Of a DNA stretch of 64,000 bases, positions 9,720 through 20,934 are shown piece by piece. The stretch is from the NCBI RefSeq assembly GCF_001571325.1, contig NZ_BCTO01000010.1, positions 124,001-188,000 of the forward strand, read 5' to 3'. This DNA is from Delftia tsuruhatensis NBRC 16741 (GTDB lineage: Bacteria > Pseudomonadota > Gammaproteobacteria > Burkholderiales > Burkholderiaceae_C). Each line of letters starts with the position of its first letter. The first letter of the stretch is position 1. Under the pieces are notes generated by a model, which was not told the origin of the DNA, did no database searches, and was given only the letters and a program-made list of their open reading frames with translations. The position numbers and the translations under genes are program-made.

Positions 9720-10373
9720 ATGGAATATGTAATCTCGCTCATGGGGCCGCTGTCCGCCGGCGCCCTGGTCACCCTCAAGCTCTTCGTCATCACCCTGGCG
9801 CTGTCCATTCCCCTGGGACTGTCGCTGGCGCTGATGCGCATCTCCCGCTTTCCCGCCCTGAGCCGGCTGGTCGGCGGCTACATCTGGCTGATGCGCGGCA
9901 CGCCGCTGATGCTGCAGATGCTGTTCATCTACTTCGCGCTGCCCTTCGTGCCCGTGATCGGCGTGCGCCTGCCCGATTTCCCGGCCGCCGTGGTCGCCTT
10001 CGCGCTGAACTACGCCGCCTACTTCGCCGAAATCTTCCGCGCGGGCATCCAGTCCGTGGACCGCGGCCAGTACGAGGGCGCCAAGGTGCTGGGCATGAGC
10101 TACGGCCAGACCATGCGCCGCATCATCCTGCCGCAGATGTGGGCGCGCATCATCCCGCCCGTGAGCAACGAGACCATCACCCTGGTCAAGGACACCTCGC
10201 TGATCTACGTGCTGGCCCTGAACGATCTGCTGCGCGCGGCGCGCGGCATCGTGCAGCGCGATTTCACCATCACGCCCTTCGTGGTGGCCGCAGGCTTCTA
10301 TCTGGTCATGACTCTCGTGTTGACCTGGATCTTCCAATACCTAGAAAAACGCCATGCCAAATACGACGCGTGA
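9720..10373 (+). CDS. Amino-acid ABC transporter permease (HisM/GlnP type)
   Basis: The 217-residue protein has about five membrane spans and the polar amino-acid permease signature. The EAA loop is visible around [38 protein letters not shown] is the typical region of this family. It pairs with the preceding lipoprotein and with the ATPase whose start overlaps its 3' end. Confidence 0.92.
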   Translation: MEYVISLMGPLSAGALVTLKLFVITLALSIPLGLSLALMRISRFPALSRLVGGYIWLMRGTPLMLQMLFIYFALPFVPVIGVRLPDFPAAVVAFALNYAAYFAEIFRAGIQSVDRGQYEGAKVLGMSYGQTMRRIILPQMWARIIPPVSNETITLVKDTSLIYVLALNDLLRAARGIVQRDFTITPFVVAAGFYLVMTLVLTWIFQYLEKRHAKYDA

Positions 10374-11142
10374 TAACGCGCCCGAGACCATGATCTCGGC
10401 GCAGAACATCTGCAAGGGCTTTGGCGGCGTGCCGGTGCTGCGCGGCGTTTCGCTGGAGCTGGCGCGTGGCGAGGTGGTGGCCATCATCGGTCCCTCGGGA
10501 TCGGGCAAGAGCACCTTTTTGCGCTGCCTCAACCACCTGGAAACCATTGACAGCGGCCGTGTCGCCGTTGAAGGCGAAGTGCTGGTGGACAGTGGCGCCG
10601 ACGGCCGTGCCCACTACGTGCCCGAGGCGCAGATCCGCCAGATCGGCCGCAAGATGGGCATGGTGTTCCAGTCCTTCAACCTGTTCCCGCACCTCACGGT
10701 GCTGGAGAACGTCATCGAAGCGCCCATCATCGTCAAGGGCCTCAGGCGCGAGCAGATCGTGCCCAAGGCCGAGGCGCTGCTGCACAAGGTGGGCCTGCTG
10801 GAAAAGCGCGATGCCTATCCCAACCGTCTGTCGGGCGGGCAAAAGCAGCGCGTGGCCATTGCCCGGGCCCTGGCCATGGAGCCCGACATCCTGCTGTTCG
10901 ACGAGCCCACCTCCGCACTGGACCCCGAGCTGACCGGCGAGGTGCTGCGCACCATGCGCGAGCTGGCGCAGGAGCACATGACCATGCTGGTCGTGACCCA
11001 CGAGATGGGCTTTGCCCGTGAAGTGGCCAATCGCGTGATCTTCATGGACAAGGGGGAGATCGTCGAGCAAGGCCCTGCGGAAGCATTCTTTGCGGCGCCG
11101 CGGCACACACGGACCCAGGCATTCCTGCAGAACATGTTGTAA
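10354..11142 (+). CDS. Amino-acid ABC transporter ATP-binding protein (GlnQ/HisP type)
   Basis: This ATPase has Walker A ([12 protein letters not shown]), Q-loop, signature [14 protein letters not shown] and Walker [14 protein letters not shown], all in the expected order over 262 residues. It powers the importer encoded just upstream. The ATG at 10354 overlaps the permease gene by 20 bp; an in-frame ATG at 10390 (MISAQNIC) matches the usual family N-terminus and may be the real start. Confidence 0.93.
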   Translation: MPNTTRDNAPETMISAQNICKGFGGVPVLRGVSLELARGEVVAIIGPSGSGKSTFLRCLNHLETIDSGRVAVEGEVLVDSGADGRAHYVPEAQIRQIGRKMGMVFQSFNLFPHLTVLENVIEAPIIVKGLRREQIVPKAEALLHKVGLLEKRDAYPNRLSGGQKQRVAIARALAMEPDILLFDEPTSALDPELTGEVLRTMRELAQEHMTMLVVTHEMGFAREVANRVIFMDKGEIVEQGPAEAFFAAPRHTRTQAFLQNML

Positions 11143-11179
11143 AAAAACATCTGTCCAGTCCGGATTTTCCCCAGGTCCA

Positions 11180-11226
11180 GAGAGCGTGCAACGCTTGTGT
11201 AGCAAGCAAAGCATGCTCTTTTTTTT
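11180..11226 (+). terminator. Terminator after the amino-acid transporter
   Basis: A long two-part hairpin is present: outer arms GAGAGCGTGC and GCATGCTCTT (two G-U pairs) enclose inner arms GCTTG and CAAGC. Eight T residues follow. It closes the amino-acid transporter unit before the mla promoter region. Confidence 0.8.
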
Positions 11227-11254
11227 ATGGCGGTTTCTGCCATGACTTTTTGAG

Positions 11255-11276
11255 AAACATACACGGATGTATGTTT
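11255..11276. promoter_or_regulatory. Palindromic operator candidate upstream of the mla operon
   Basis: Perfect 9-bp arms AAACATACA and TGTATGTTT are separated by 4 nt and end 84 nt before the mlaF start. A TTGAGA overlapping its left edge (11250) could be a -35 element. The arms resemble operators of the AcrR/TtgR branch of TetR repressors. No T-tract follows, so it is not a terminator. No regulator gene lies next to it. Confidence 0.55.
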
Positions 11277-11360
11277 ATCTCGGTCGGTGGTGAGCAAGCA
11301 GCGGCACCTGTCTGCACAATAGCGGGCTTGCCTGCGAACATTTATCGACCGCACCACAGC

Positions 11361-12200
11361 ATGATCCCAACCGCCTCTTTCGTGGAGTTGCGCAACGTCA
11401 CCTTCGGCTATGGCGAGCGTGTGATCCTGCGCGACCTGTCGCTGCAGGTGCCGCGCGGCAAAGTCACGGCCCTGATGGGCGCATCGGGCGGGGGCAAGAC
11501 CACCGTGCTGCGCCTGATCGGCGGCCAGCAGCATGCCCAGCAGGGGCAGGTGCTGTTCGATGGCAAGGACGTCACCACCATGGACGCAGCGGGCCTGTAC
11601 GCTGCGCGCCGGCGCATGGGCATGCTGTTCCAGTTCGGCGCCCTGTTCACCGACATGAGCGTGTTCGACAACGTGGCCTTCCCGCTGCGCGAGCACACCG
11701 ACCTTCCCGACGAACTGGTCCGCGACATCGTGCTCATGAAGCTGCATGCCGTGGGTCTGCGCGGTGCGCGCGACCTCATGCCCAGCGAGATATCGGGCGG
11801 CATGGCCCGCCGCGTGGCGCTGGCGCGGGCCATTGCACTGGACCCCGAACTGGTCATGTACGACGAGCCCTTCGCCGGGCTGGACCCCATTTCCCTGGGC
11901 ACCGCTGCCCAACTGATCCGAGAACTCAACGACGCCATGGGCCTGACCTCCATCCTGGTGTCCCATGACGTGGAGGAAACCTTCCATGTGGCCGACCATG
12001 TGGTCATTCTGGGCAACGGCGGTGTCGCCGCCCAGGGCTCGCCCGAGGAAGTCAAGGCCAATCCCGATCCGCTGGTGCAGCAGTTCATCCACGCACGCGC
12101 CACCGGCCCCGTACCCTTCCATTACCCCGGCGTGAGTGCCGAAGAGGATTTCGGCACGCCTGAAAGCCCGGTCAAGGCCAACGGCCGGAGGCGCGCATGA
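11361..12200 (+). CDS. mlaF: MlaF, ATPase of the Mla phospholipid transporter
   Basis: The 279-residue ABC ATPase has Walker [13 protein letters not shown], signature [14 protein letters not shown] and Walker [12 protein letters not shown]. The phenylalanine-rich [19 protein letters not shown] segment is typical of MlaF. With MlaE, MlaD and MlaB it forms the inner-membrane complex that moves phospholipid to or from the periplasmic carrier MlaC and maintains outer-membrane lipid asymmetry. Upstream in-frame starts would run through the promoter palindrome, so ATG 11361 was chosen. It overlaps mlaE by 4 bp. Confidence 0.93.
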   Translation: MIPTASFVELRNVTFGYGERVILRDLSLQVPRGKVTALMGASGGGKTTVLRLIGGQQHAQQGQVLFDGKDVTTMDAAGLYAARRRMGMLFQFGALFTDMSVFDNVAFPLREHTDLPDELVRDIVLMKLHAVGLRGARDLMPSEISGGMARRVALARAIALDPELVMYDEPFAGLDPISLGTAAQLIRELNDAMGLTSILVSHDVEETFHVADHVVILGNGGVAAQGSPEEVKANPDPLVQQFIHARATGPVPFHYPGVSAEEDFGTPESPVKANGRRRA

Positions 12201-12979
12201 ACCGGCTGCATCCCGCTCGCATCGGCGCGGCAGTGCGCCACCAATTGACCCAGCTGGGCATGGGCACCCGCCTGTTCGGCCGCCTGCTCGCGCTGATGGG
12301 GCCGGCGCTGGGCAGGCCGCGGCTGATTGGCGACCAGATCCATTTCCTGGGCAACTATTCGCTGGCCATCATCGGCGTGTCCGGCCTGTTCGTCGGTTTC
12401 GTGCTGGGCCTGCAGGGCTACTACACCCTGCAGCGCTACGGCTCGGCCGAGGCGCTGGGTCTGCTGGTGGCGCTGTCCCTGGTGCGCGAGCTCGGCCCCG
12501 TCGTCACGGCGCTGCTGTTTGCCGGCCGTGCCGGCACGGCGCTGACGGCCGAGATCGGCCTCATGAAGGCCGGCGAGCAGTTGTCGGCCATGGAAATGAT
12601 GGCCGTGGACCCCGTGCGCCGCATCCTGGCGCCGCGCTTCGTGGCCGGCCTGATCGCCATGCCGCTGCTGGCCGCTGTCTTCAGCGCCGTCGGCGTGATC
12701 GGCGGCTGGCTGGTGGGCGTGGTCATGATCGGCGTCGATGGCGGTGCCTTCTGGGGCCAGATGCAAAACGGCGTGGACTGGTGGTATGACCTGGGCAACG
12801 GCGTTCTCAAGAGCCTGGTGTTCGGCGTGGCGGTGACCTTCATCGCGCTGCTGCAGGGCTATGCAGCCAAGCCCACGCCCGAAGGCGTGTCCCGCGCGAC
12901 CACGCGCACGGTGGTGATGGCCTCGCTGGCCGTGCTGGGGCTGGACTTCCTGCTCACGGCCACGATGTTCAGCCTTTGA
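12197..12979 (+). CDS. mlaE: MlaE, permease of the Mla phospholipid transporter
   Basis: The 260-residue MlaE/YrbE-family permease has about five to six membrane spans. Conserved family stretches include [37 protein letters not shown] and [17 protein letters not shown]. It starts in an ATGA overlap with mlaF and precedes mlaD by 43 bp. Confidence 0.95.
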   Translation: MNRLHPARIGAAVRHQLTQLGMGTRLFGRLLALMGPALGRPRLIGDQIHFLGNYSLAIIGVSGLFVGFVLGLQGYYTLQRYGSAEALGLLVALSLVRELGPVVTALLFAGRAGTALTAEIGLMKAGEQLSAMEMMAVDPVRRILAPRFVAGLIAMPLLAAVFSAVGVIGGWLVGVVMIGVDGGAFWGQMQNGVDWWYDLGNGVLKSLVFGVAVTFIALLQGYAAKPTPEGVSRATTRTVVMASLAVLGLDFLLTATMFSL

Positions 12980-13022
12980 CCCGGCACCGAAGCCACCCCC
13001 GCAAAACAAGGAAAAACAAACC

Positions 13023-13508
13023 ATGCAGCAATCCAAGAGTGATGTCTGGGTCGGACTGTTCGTGCTGATCGGCGCTGCGGCGCTGGTGTTCCTGGCGCTG
13101 CAGTCGGCCAACCTGCTGAGCCTGAGCTTCCAGAAAACCTACACGCTGACCGCGCGCTTCGACAACATCGGCGGACTCAAGCCCAAGGCGGCCGTGCGCA
13201 GCGCGGGCGTCGTCGTGGGCCGCGTGGAATCCATCACCTTCGACGATCAGGTCTTTCAGGCCAGCGTGACCATGGCCATGGAAAACCGCTACGCGTTTCC
13301 CAAGGACAGTTCCCTGAAGATCCTGACCAGCGGCCTGCTCGGCGACCAGTACATCGGCATCGAAGCCGGCGCAGATGACCACAACCTCAAGGATGGCGAC
13401 CGCGTCGTCGCAACCCAGTCGGCCGTTGTGCTGGAAAATCTGATCGGACAGTTCCTCTACGGCAAGGCCGAGCAGGGTGGCAGCTCCGGTGCAGGAGGCA
13501 AAGAATGA
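13023..13508 (+). CDS. mlaD: MlaD, MCE-domain lipid-binding subunit
   Basis: The 161-residue protein has one N-terminal membrane span (residues ~8-28) and then one MCE domain, seen in TARFDNIGGLKPKAAVRSAG and the LLGDQYIGIEAG segment. MlaD forms a hexameric ring on MlaE in the periplasm. Its stop overlaps the mlaA start in an ATGA arrangement. Confidence 0.94.
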   Translation: MQQSKSDVWVGLFVLIGAAALVFLALQSANLLSLSFQKTYTLTARFDNIGGLKPKAAVRSAGVVVGRVESITFDDQVFQASVTMAMENRYAFPKDSSLKILTSGLLGDQYIGIEAGADDHNLKDGDRVVATQSAVVLENLIGQFLYGKAEQGGSSGAGGKE

Positions 13509-14305
13509 CAACCAACCATGAACAGGCGACCGCGGGTCGCCCTGCAGTCCAGGCAGCATCCTGGCAGCGCGCAGCCATGCTGGGCACATTGGCCGCCGCT
13601 TCGCTGCTCGCCGGCTGCGCCACCGCGCCGGGCGAGGCCCGCAATCCCCAGGACCCGTTCGAGCCGTTCAACCGCAGCGTCTACTCGTTCAACGACGGCC
13701 TGGACCGTGCCGTCCTGAAGCCGGTGGCCACGGCCTACCGCGACGTCACTCCGCGTCTGGCCCGCGATGGCGTGAGCAATTTCTTCTCCAACCTCAGCGA
13801 TGTCTGGTCCTTCGTGAACAACGCGCTGCAGGGCCAGGCCGAAGGCGCCTACAACTCCGTCGTGCGGTTCTCGGTGAATACGGTCTTCGGCCTGGGCGGC
13901 TTGCTCGACATCGCCAGCGAGGCCGGCATCGAGCGCCAAAAGCAGGACTTCGGCCAGACCCTGGGTCGCTGGGGCGTGCCCACCGGGCCGTACCTGGTGC
14001 TGCCGCTGCTGGGCCCGTCCACGGTGCGTGACACTGCGGCTCTTCCGGTGGATGCCTGGGGCAACCCCATGTCGGCGATCAACGACATCCCGGTGCGCAA
14101 CAGCCTGTATGTGCTGCGACTGGTGGATACACGTGCCCGCCTGCTCAATGCCTCCGACACGCTGGACTCCGTCGCGCTCGACCGCTACAGCCTGACGCGC
14201 GATGTCTACCTGAACCTGCGGCGTGGCAAGTCGGGTGATGACGGTCGCATCGAGGATTACGACGACGATGCCGGCAAGCTGCCGCCCGAAGACGGCGCGA
14301 AGTAA
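13505..14305 (+). CDS. mlaA: MlaA/VacJ, outer-membrane lipoprotein of the Mla system
   Basis: The 266-residue protein has a lipoprotein signal with lipobox LLAGC (Cys38) and the VacJ hallmark DPFEPFNRSVYSFNDGLD. It sits in the outer membrane and removes misplaced surface phospholipid, passing it to MlaC. In E. coli mlaA is unlinked; here it is inside the mla operon between mlaD and mlaC, as is common in beta-proteobacteria. Confidence 0.93.
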   Translation: MTTNHEQATAGRPAVQAASWQRAAMLGTLAAASLLAGCATAPGEARNPQDPFEPFNRSVYSFNDGLDRAVLKPVATAYRDVTPRLARDGVSNFFSNLSDVWSFVNNALQGQAEGAYNSVVRFSVNTVFGLGGLLDIASEAGIERQKQDFGQTLGRWGVPTGPYLVLPLLGPSTVRDTAALPVDAWGNPMSAINDIPVRNSLYVLRLVDTRARLLNASDTLDSVALDRYSLTRDVYLNLRRGKSGDDGRIEDYDDDAGKLPPEDGAK

Positions 14306-14333
14306 GCAGTTCGTAACATCCCGAGATGAAAAA

Positions 14334-14360
14334 CGGCCGCTGCCTGACATGGCGCGGCCG
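14334..14360 (+). other. Hairpin between mlaA and mlaC
   Basis: Seven-base arms CGGCCGC and GCGGCCG are separated by 13 nt, with no T-tract after them. It may stabilise or separate transcript segments rather than end transcription. Confidence 0.4.
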
Positions 14361-14420
14361 GAAAAATGTGCAATATCAACCCGGTCCGGGGCATGAGGCC
14401 CTGCTGGGAAAGGAAGAGTG

Positions 14421-15062
14421 ATGATCAATCGACGTGCCTGGAGCGCTGCCGCTGCAGCCATGCTGGCCATGGGAACCCTTGGCGCGGCACTACCGGCCCG
14501 CGCAGCCGGCGAGACCCCCGATGCGCTGATCAAGCGTGTCTCCACCGACGTGCTGGAAACCATCAAGAAGGACCCCTCGCTGCGCGAGGGCGATGTCTCC
14601 AAGGTCAATGCGCTGGTCAATGACAAGGTCATGCCGTATGTGAATTTCCGCCGCATGACCTCCGCCTCGGTGGGGCCGGCCTGGCGCCAGGCCACGCCTG
14701 CGCAGCGCGAGAAGCTGGAGACCGAGTTCAAGGCCCTGCTGATCCGCACCTATTCGGGCGCGCTGACGCAGGTCAGCAACCAGACCATCAACGTCAAGCC
14801 CCTGCGCGCGGCAGCCGGCGACACCGATGTGCTGGTGCGCACCGAAGTGCTGGGCCGCGGCGAGCCCGTGCAGCTGGACTACCGGCTCGAGAAGTCCGGC
14901 GACGGCTGGAAGATCTACAACCTGAACGTGCTGGGCGTGTGGCTGGTGGAAACCTACCGCAACCAGTTCAGCCAGGAAATCAATGCCCGCGGCATCGACG
15001 GCCTGATCGAGACCCTGGCCACGCGCAGCAAGATGCCGGCCACGCCGCCCTCCAAGGGCTGA
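14421..15062 (+). CDS. mlaC: MlaC, periplasmic phospholipid carrier
   Basis: The 213-residue protein has a Sec signal peptide ending near ALPARAAGE and then the Tol-Tol-associated MlaC fold (MPYVNFRRMT, YRLEKSGDGWKIYNLNVLGVWLVETYRNQF). It shuttles phospholipid between MlaA in the outer membrane and MlaFEDB. The ATG at 14421 lies about 5 nt after an aaggaag ribosome site; a GTG three bases earlier is too close to that site. Confidence 0.92.
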   Translation: MINRRAWSAAAAAMLAMGTLGAALPARAAGETPDALIKRVSTDVLETIKKDPSLREGDVSKVNALVNDKVMPYVNFRRMTSASVGPAWRQATPAQREKLETEFKALLIRTYSGALTQVSNQTINVKPLRAAAGDTDVLVRTEVLGRGEPVQLDYRLEKSGDGWKIYNLNVLGVWLVETYRNQFSQEINARGIDGLIETLATRSKMPATPPSKG

Positions 15063-15082
15063 CAGCCGCGGACGCACGCGCC

Positions 15083-15370
15083 ATGCTGCAGCTCCCCCGT
15101 GAACTGACCTACCGCCAGGCGCGCAGCTGTCTCGTGCAGCTGCGGCCCCAGGTGCAGGCCTTCGACGGCGCCCAGGTGCGTGTCGATGCCAGCGGTGTCG
15201 AGGTCTTCGACTCGTCCGCACTGGCCGTGCTGCTGGCCTGCCGCCGCACCGCGAAGGCGGCAGACAAGCAATTGGTGGTCGTGGGCCTGCCGCAGGGCCT
15301 GCAGTCCATGGCGGCGCTGTATGGCGTCGACGGGCTGCTGGCCGACATGGCCGCATCCTCCCCCTCCTGA
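15083..15370 (+). CDS. mlaB: MlaB, STAS-domain subunit of the Mla complex
   Basis: The 95-residue STAS-domain protein contains VDASGVEVFDSSALAVLLAC, which carries the conserved Asp-Ser region of the fold. MlaB binds MlaF and is needed for complex stability and activity. It follows mlaC by 20 bp. The start was placed at ATG 15083, which gives a normal STAS length. Confidence 0.85.
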   Translation: MLQLPRELTYRQARSCLVQLRPQVQAFDGAQVRVDASGVEVFDSSALAVLLACRRTAKAADKQLVVVGLPQGLQSMAALYGVDGLLADMAASSPS

Positions 15371-15443
15371 GCCGGCGCAGCGCGCCGCTGCAAAGAGCCC
15401 TGCAAGGCAGGTTTGGCTGCAAGGGCCTAGAATCGCGCCTCGC

Positions 15444-16373
15444 ATGTCTGCCGTCTCATTCCAATCCATCTCCAAGACCTACCAGACCCCCAAGGGGGCC
15501 TTCCAGGCGCTCAACCACGTGAGTCTGGACATCGAGGAGGGCGAGTTCTTCGGCCTGCTCGGTCCCAATGGCGCTGGCAAGACCACGATGATCAGCATCC
15601 TGGCCGGCCTGTCGCGCGCCACCAGCGGCCGCGTGCTGGTCCAGGGCAGCGACGTGCATGCCGACTACTCGGCTGCCCGGCGCAAGCTGGGCATCGTGCC
15701 GCAGGAGCTGGTCTTCGATCCCTTCTTCAATGTGCGCGAGGCGCTGCGCTTTCAGTCCGGCTATTTCGGCGTCAGGAACAATGACGACTGGATCGACGAG
15801 CTGCTGCACAGCCTGGGGCTGACCGACAAGGCCAATTCCAACATGCGCCAGCTGTCCGGCGGCATGAAGCGCCGCGTGCTGGTGGCCCAGGCGCTGGTGC
15901 ACAAGCCGCCCATCATCGTGCTCGACGAGCCCACGGCCGGCGTGGACGTGGAGCTGCGCCAGACGCTGTGGCACTTCATCGCACGCCTGAACCGCGAAGG
16001 CCATACCGTGCTGCTCACCACCCACTACCTGGAAGAGGCCGAGGCGCTGTGCAGCCGCGTGGCCATGCTCAAGCAGGGCAACATCGTCAAGCTCTCGACC
16101 ATGTCGGATCTGCTCAAGTCCGCCTCCTCCAACGTGCTGCAGTTCAAGACCGATACCGCCTTGCCGCCGGCCCTGGCCGCGCGTGCGCGGGTGACCGGCC
16201 GCATCGTGCAGATACCCGCCAACGACGCCAGCGATGTGGAGCGCCTGCTCGCCGCGCTGCGCGAGGGCTCCGTTGTGCCCGAGGACGTGGAAATCCGCCG
16301 CGCCGATCTGGAGGATGTCTTCATCCATGTGATGAATGAGCAGGGACAGACTTCGCAGGGAGCTTCGGCATGA
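15444..16373 (+). CDS. ABC-2 type exporter ATP-binding protein (YadG-like)
   Basis: The 309-residue ATPase has Walker A GPNGAGKTTM, signature LSGGMKRRVLVAQA and Walker B IIVLDEPTAGVD, plus a C-terminal extension typical of the drug/capsule exporter class. It is coupled to the next gene by an ATGA overlap and forms a two-gene exporter of unknown substrate. A TAGAAT sits only 10 nt before the ATG at 15444. Position after mlaB is conserved in relatives, but a role with Mla is not shown. Confidence 0.87.
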   Translation: MSAVSFQSISKTYQTPKGAFQALNHVSLDIEEGEFFGLLGPNGAGKTTMISILAGLSRATSGRVLVQGSDVHADYSAARRKLGIVPQELVFDPFFNVREALRFQSGYFGVRNNDDWIDELLHSLGLTDKANSNMRQLSGGMKRRVLVAQALVHKPPIIVLDEPTAGVDVELRQTLWHFIARLNREGHTVLLTTHYLEEAEALCSRVAMLKQGNIVKLSTMSDLLKSASSNVLQFKTDTALPPALAARARVTGRIVQIPANDASDVERLLAALREGSVVPEDVEIRRADLEDVFIHVMNEQGQTSQGASA

Positions 16374-17125
16374 ACGGCTGGCAGACTCTGCTCAAGAAGG
16401 AAGTGCTGCGTTTCTGGAAGGTCAGCTTCCAGACCGTGGCCGCACCCGTGCTCACGGCCGTGCTCTATCTGCTGATCTTCGGCCATGTGCTCGAAGGCCG
16501 GGTGCTGGTGTACGACCGCATCAGCTACACGGCCTTCCTGATCCCTGGCCTGGTGATGATGAGCGTGCTGCAGAACGCCTTCGCCAACAGCTCCTCCAGC
16601 CTGGTACAGAGCAAGATCATGGGCTCCATGGTCTTCGTGCTGCTCACGCCGCTGTCGCACTGGGCCTGGTTCGGGGCCTATGTGGGAGCGTCGGTGCTGC
16701 GCGGGCTGCTGGTGGGCGCGGGCGTGTTCGTCGTCACGCTGTACTTTGCCATTCCCGAATTCACGGCGCCGCTGTGGATTCTGGTCTTCGGCCTGCTGGG
16801 CGCGGCGCTGCTGGGCACGCTGGGCGTGATCGCCGGCCTGTGGGCGGACAAGTTCGACCAGATGGCGGCCTTCCAGAACTTCCTGATCATGCCCATGACC
16901 TTCCTGTCAGGCGTGTTCTATTCCATCCAGTCGCTGCCGCCTTTTTGGCAAAAAGTCAGCCATCTGAACCCGTTTTTCTACATGATCGACGGCTTCCGCT
17001 ATGGCTTCTTCGGCCAGAGCGACGTGTCGCCCTGGGTCAGCCTGGCCATCGTCGGCTCGGCCTGGCTGGCGGTGAGTGCCCTGGCCGTGCACCTGCTGCG
17101 CATCGGCTACAAGATCCGCGGCTGA
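16370..17125 (+). CDS. ABC-2 type exporter permease (YadH-like)
   Basis: The 251-residue protein has about six membrane spans and an ABC-2 permease pattern. The region MPMTFLSGVFYSIQSLPPFW is the characteristic conserved segment near the C-terminal half. It partners the ATPase encoded immediately upstream. Substrate is unknown. Confidence 0.87.
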   Translation: MNGWQTLLKKEVLRFWKVSFQTVAAPVLTAVLYLLIFGHVLEGRVLVYDRISYTAFLIPGLVMMSVLQNAFANSSSSLVQSKIMGSMVFVLLTPLSHWAWFGAYVGASVLRGLLVGAGVFVVTLYFAIPEFTAPLWILVFGLLGAALLGTLGVIAGLWADKFDQMAAFQNFLIMPMTFLSGVFYSIQSLPPFWQKVSHLNPFFYMIDGFRYGFFGQSDVSPWVSLAIVGSAWLAVSALAVHLLRIGYKIRG

Positions 17126-17251
17126 GGTTTTTTCACAGGCTGCGGCGGGCGCTGTGCCGGCATTTTCGAACCCACCCATGAACAGGCGGCCGGCGCCCGG
17201 CGCCGCCGCCAACCAAGGCCATGCCGCGATGCATGGCAGGAAAGCTTCCCC

Positions 17252-17500
17252 ATGACTGCAGACCAACTCAAGGAACTGATCGCCACCGGCCTGCCTTGCG
17301 AACACATTGCGCTGGAAGGCGACGGACGGCACTGGTTTGCCACCATCGTCTCGGCCCAATTCGAGGGCCAGCGCCTGCTGCAGCGCCAGCGCCTGGTCTA
17401 CGCCACGCTGGGCCAGCGCATGCATACCGACGAGGTCCATGCGCTGTCCATGAAGACCTACACGCCCGCCGAGTGGGCTGCCCAGGCCGGCCAGGCCTGA
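17252..17500 (+). CDS. BolA/IbaG-family protein
   Basis: The 82-residue protein has the BolA fold: an N-terminal helix ([14 protein letters not shown]), the beta hairpin around [22 protein letters not shown] and the helix [12 protein letters not shown], followed by [18 protein letters not shown]. BolA-type proteins work with monothiol glutaredoxins in iron-sulfur handling; a CGFS glutaredoxin is encoded at 58.6-58.9 kb. The place before murA matches IbaG (YrbA) in E. coli. An aggaaag ribosome site precedes the ATG. Confidence 0.88.
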   Translation: MTADQLKELIATGLPCEHIALEGDGRHWFATIVSAQFEGQRLLQRQRLVYATLGQRMHTDEVHALSMKTYTPAEWAAQAGQA

Positions 17501-17604
17501 GCGCACAGCCCGGTCACGACGCCTCAGACTTTCTGCCGCAACTGGTCGATACGGCCCGTGCGGCATCTCCTTTTTCCCGATTTCCAGATTCAAGTCTGTC
17601 AGCC

Positions 17605-18869
<1,265 letters not shown>

Positions 18870-18873
<4 letters not shown>

Positions 18874-19514
18874 CCATCACGATTGCCCTGTCCAAGGGCC
18901 GCATCTACGACGAAACCGTGCCGCTGCTGGCCGCTGCCGGCATCTCGGTCACCGAAGACATTGAAAAGTCGCGCAAGCTGATCTTCGAGACCAACCAGAG
19001 CCACGTGCGCGTGGTGCTGGTGCGCGCCTCCGACGTGCCGGTCTACGTGCAGTACGGCGGCGCCGACCTCGGCGTGGCCGGCCTGGACTCCCTGATCGAG
19101 CATGGTGCCCAGGGCCTGTACCAGCCCCTGGACCTGAAGATCGCGCGCTGCCGCGTCAGCGTCGCCGTGCGCAACGGCTTCGACTACGCGCTGGCCGTCA
19201 AGCAGGGCGCCCGCCTGCGCATCGCCACCAAGTATCCCGAGATCGCGCGCAACTTCTTCGCCACCAAGGGCGTGCACGTGGACATGGTCAAGCTCTACGG
19301 CTCCATGGAACTGGCCCCGCTGACCGGCATGGCCGACGCCATCGTCGACCTGGTGTCCACCGGCAACACGCTCAGGGCCAATGACCTGGTCGAGGTCGAG
19401 CCCATCATGGAGATCAGCTCGCGCCTGGTGGTCAACCAGGCCTCGCTCAAGCTCAAGCAGGCCCCTCTGCGCAAGATCATCGATGCCTTCGCATCGGCCA
19501 TTCCCCAAGACTGA
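18870..19514 (+). CDS. hisG: HisG, short-form ATP phosphoribosyltransferase catalytic subunit
   Basis: HisG condenses ATP with PRPP, the first step of histidine synthesis. At 214 residues it is the short form without the C-terminal regulatory domain, which requires HisZ as partner; no hisZ is in the window. Conserved features are [15 protein letters not shown] at the N-terminus and the PRPP loop [16 protein letters not shown]. The ATG overlaps the murA stop. Confidence 0.96.
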
Positions 19515-19527
19515 AGCCCTCTGCACC

Positions 19528-20844
19528 ATGGAATACCAAGCCGCTCCCGCCCGCCTGTCCACGCTTGACGCCAACTTCGAACACGATTTTGCGCAGCGCC
19601 TGCATTGGTCGGCGGACACGGACGCGGCCATCGAGCAGCGCGTGGCCGACATCCTGGCCGATGTGCAAAAGCGTGGCGATGCGGCCGTGCTGGAGTACAC
19701 GGCGCGCTTCGACGGATTGCAGGCGGACGGCATGGCAGCGCTGGAGCTGACGCAGGCCGAGCTCAAGGCCGCCTTCGACAGCCTGGGCGACGAGCAGCGC
19801 GATGCGCTGACGGCCGCCGCCCAGCGCGTGCGCACCTACCACGAGGCCCAAAAGCGCGCCAGCGGCGAGAGCTGGAGCTACCGCGACGCCGATGGCACCC
19901 TGCTGGGCCAGAAGGTCACGCCGCTGGACCGCGTGGGCATCTATGTGCCCGGCGGCAAGGCCGCCTATCCGTCCAGCGTGCTGATGAATGCCATTCCCGC
20001 CCATGTGGCTGGCGTGCAGGAAATCATCATGGTCGTGCCCACGCCGCGCGGCGAGAAGAATGCCCTGGTGCTGGCGGCCGCCTATGTGGCGGGCGTCACG
20101 CGCGGCTTCACCATCGGCGGTGCCCAGGCTGTGGCGGCCCTGGCCTACGGCACGGCCACCATCCCCAAGGTGGACAAGATCACCGGCCCCGGCAATGCCT
20201 ATGTGGCCAGCGCCAAGAAGCGGGTGTTCGGCACCGTGGGCATCGACATGATTGCCGGCCCCAGTGAAATCCTGGTGCTGGCCGACGGCAGCACGCCGCC
20301 CGACTGGGTGGCCATGGACCTGTTCAGCCAGGCAGAGCATGACGAGCTGGCGCAAAGCATCCTGCTGTGCCCCGATGCCGACTACATCGCCGCCGTCCAG
20401 CGCGAGATCGACCGCCTGCTGCCCGAGATGCCGCGACGCGCCATCATCGCCAAGAGCCTGAGCGACCGGGGTGCCCTCATCCTCACGCGCGACATGCAGG
20501 AGGCCTGCGCCATCAGCAACCGCATCGCGCCAGAGCACCTGGAAGTCTCCAGCAACGATCCCCACCAGTGGGAGCCGCTGCTGCGCCATGCAGGCGCCAT
20601 CTTCCTGGGGGCCTACACCAGCGAAAGCCTGGGCGACTACTGTGCCGGCCCCAACCATGTGCTGCCCACCAGCGGCACGGCGCGCTTTTCCTCGCCGCTG
20701 GGGGTCTATGACTTCCAGAAACGATCCAGCCTCATCGAGGTCAGCGAGCAGGGCGCCCAGACCCTGGGCCGCATCGCCTCGGTGCTGGCGCATGGCGAAG
20801 GCCTGCAAGGCCATGCGCGCGCGGCCGAAATGCGCCTGAAGTAG
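19528..20844 (+). CDS. hisD: HisD, histidinol dehydrogenase
   Basis: HisD carries out the last two oxidations, from histidinol to histidine, using NAD and zinc. The 438-residue protein has [14 protein letters not shown], the NAD-site stretch [14 protein letters not shown], the [10 protein letters not shown] motif, [10 protein letters not shown] with a zinc/catalytic region, and RIAPEHLEV with the catalytic Glu-His pair. It follows hisG by 13 bp. A terminator-like hairpin lies 25 bp after its stop. Confidence 0.97.
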   Translation: MEYQAAPARLSTLDANFEHDFAQRLHWSADTDAAIEQRVADILADVQKRGDAAVLEYTARFDGLQADGMAALELTQAELKAAFDSLGDEQRDALTAAAQRVRTYHEAQKRASGESWSYRDADGTLLGQKVTPLDRVGIYVPGGKAAYPSSVLMNAIPAHVAGVQEIIMVVPTPRGEKNALVLAAAYVAGVTRGFTIGGAQAVAALAYGTATIPKVDKITGPGNAYVASAKKRVFGTVGIDMIAGPSEILVLADGSTPPDWVAMDLFSQAEHDELAQSILLCPDADYIAAVQREIDRLLPEMPRRAIIAKSLSDRGALILTRDMQEACAISNRIAPEHLEVSSNDPHQWEPLLRHAGAIFLGAYTSESLGDYCAGPNHVLPTSGTARFSSPLGVYDFQKRSSLIEVSEQGAQTLGRIASVLAHGEGLQGHARAAEMRLK

Positions 20845-20868
20845 ACACTCGCTTCCTATTGGACGAAG

Positions 20869-20898
20869 GCGCCGTCACCGAAAGGGGCGGCGCTTTTT
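20869..20898 (+). terminator. Terminator after hisD
   Basis: Eight-base arms GCGCCGTC and GGCGGCGC (one G-U pair) are separated by 9 nt and followed by five Ts. It splits hisD from the inserted toxin-antitoxin-like pair and from hisC onward. Confidence 0.72.
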
Positions 20899-20934
20899 GC
20901 TGCCTGAAGGCTAGAGCAAGTATGTCAAGAATCG

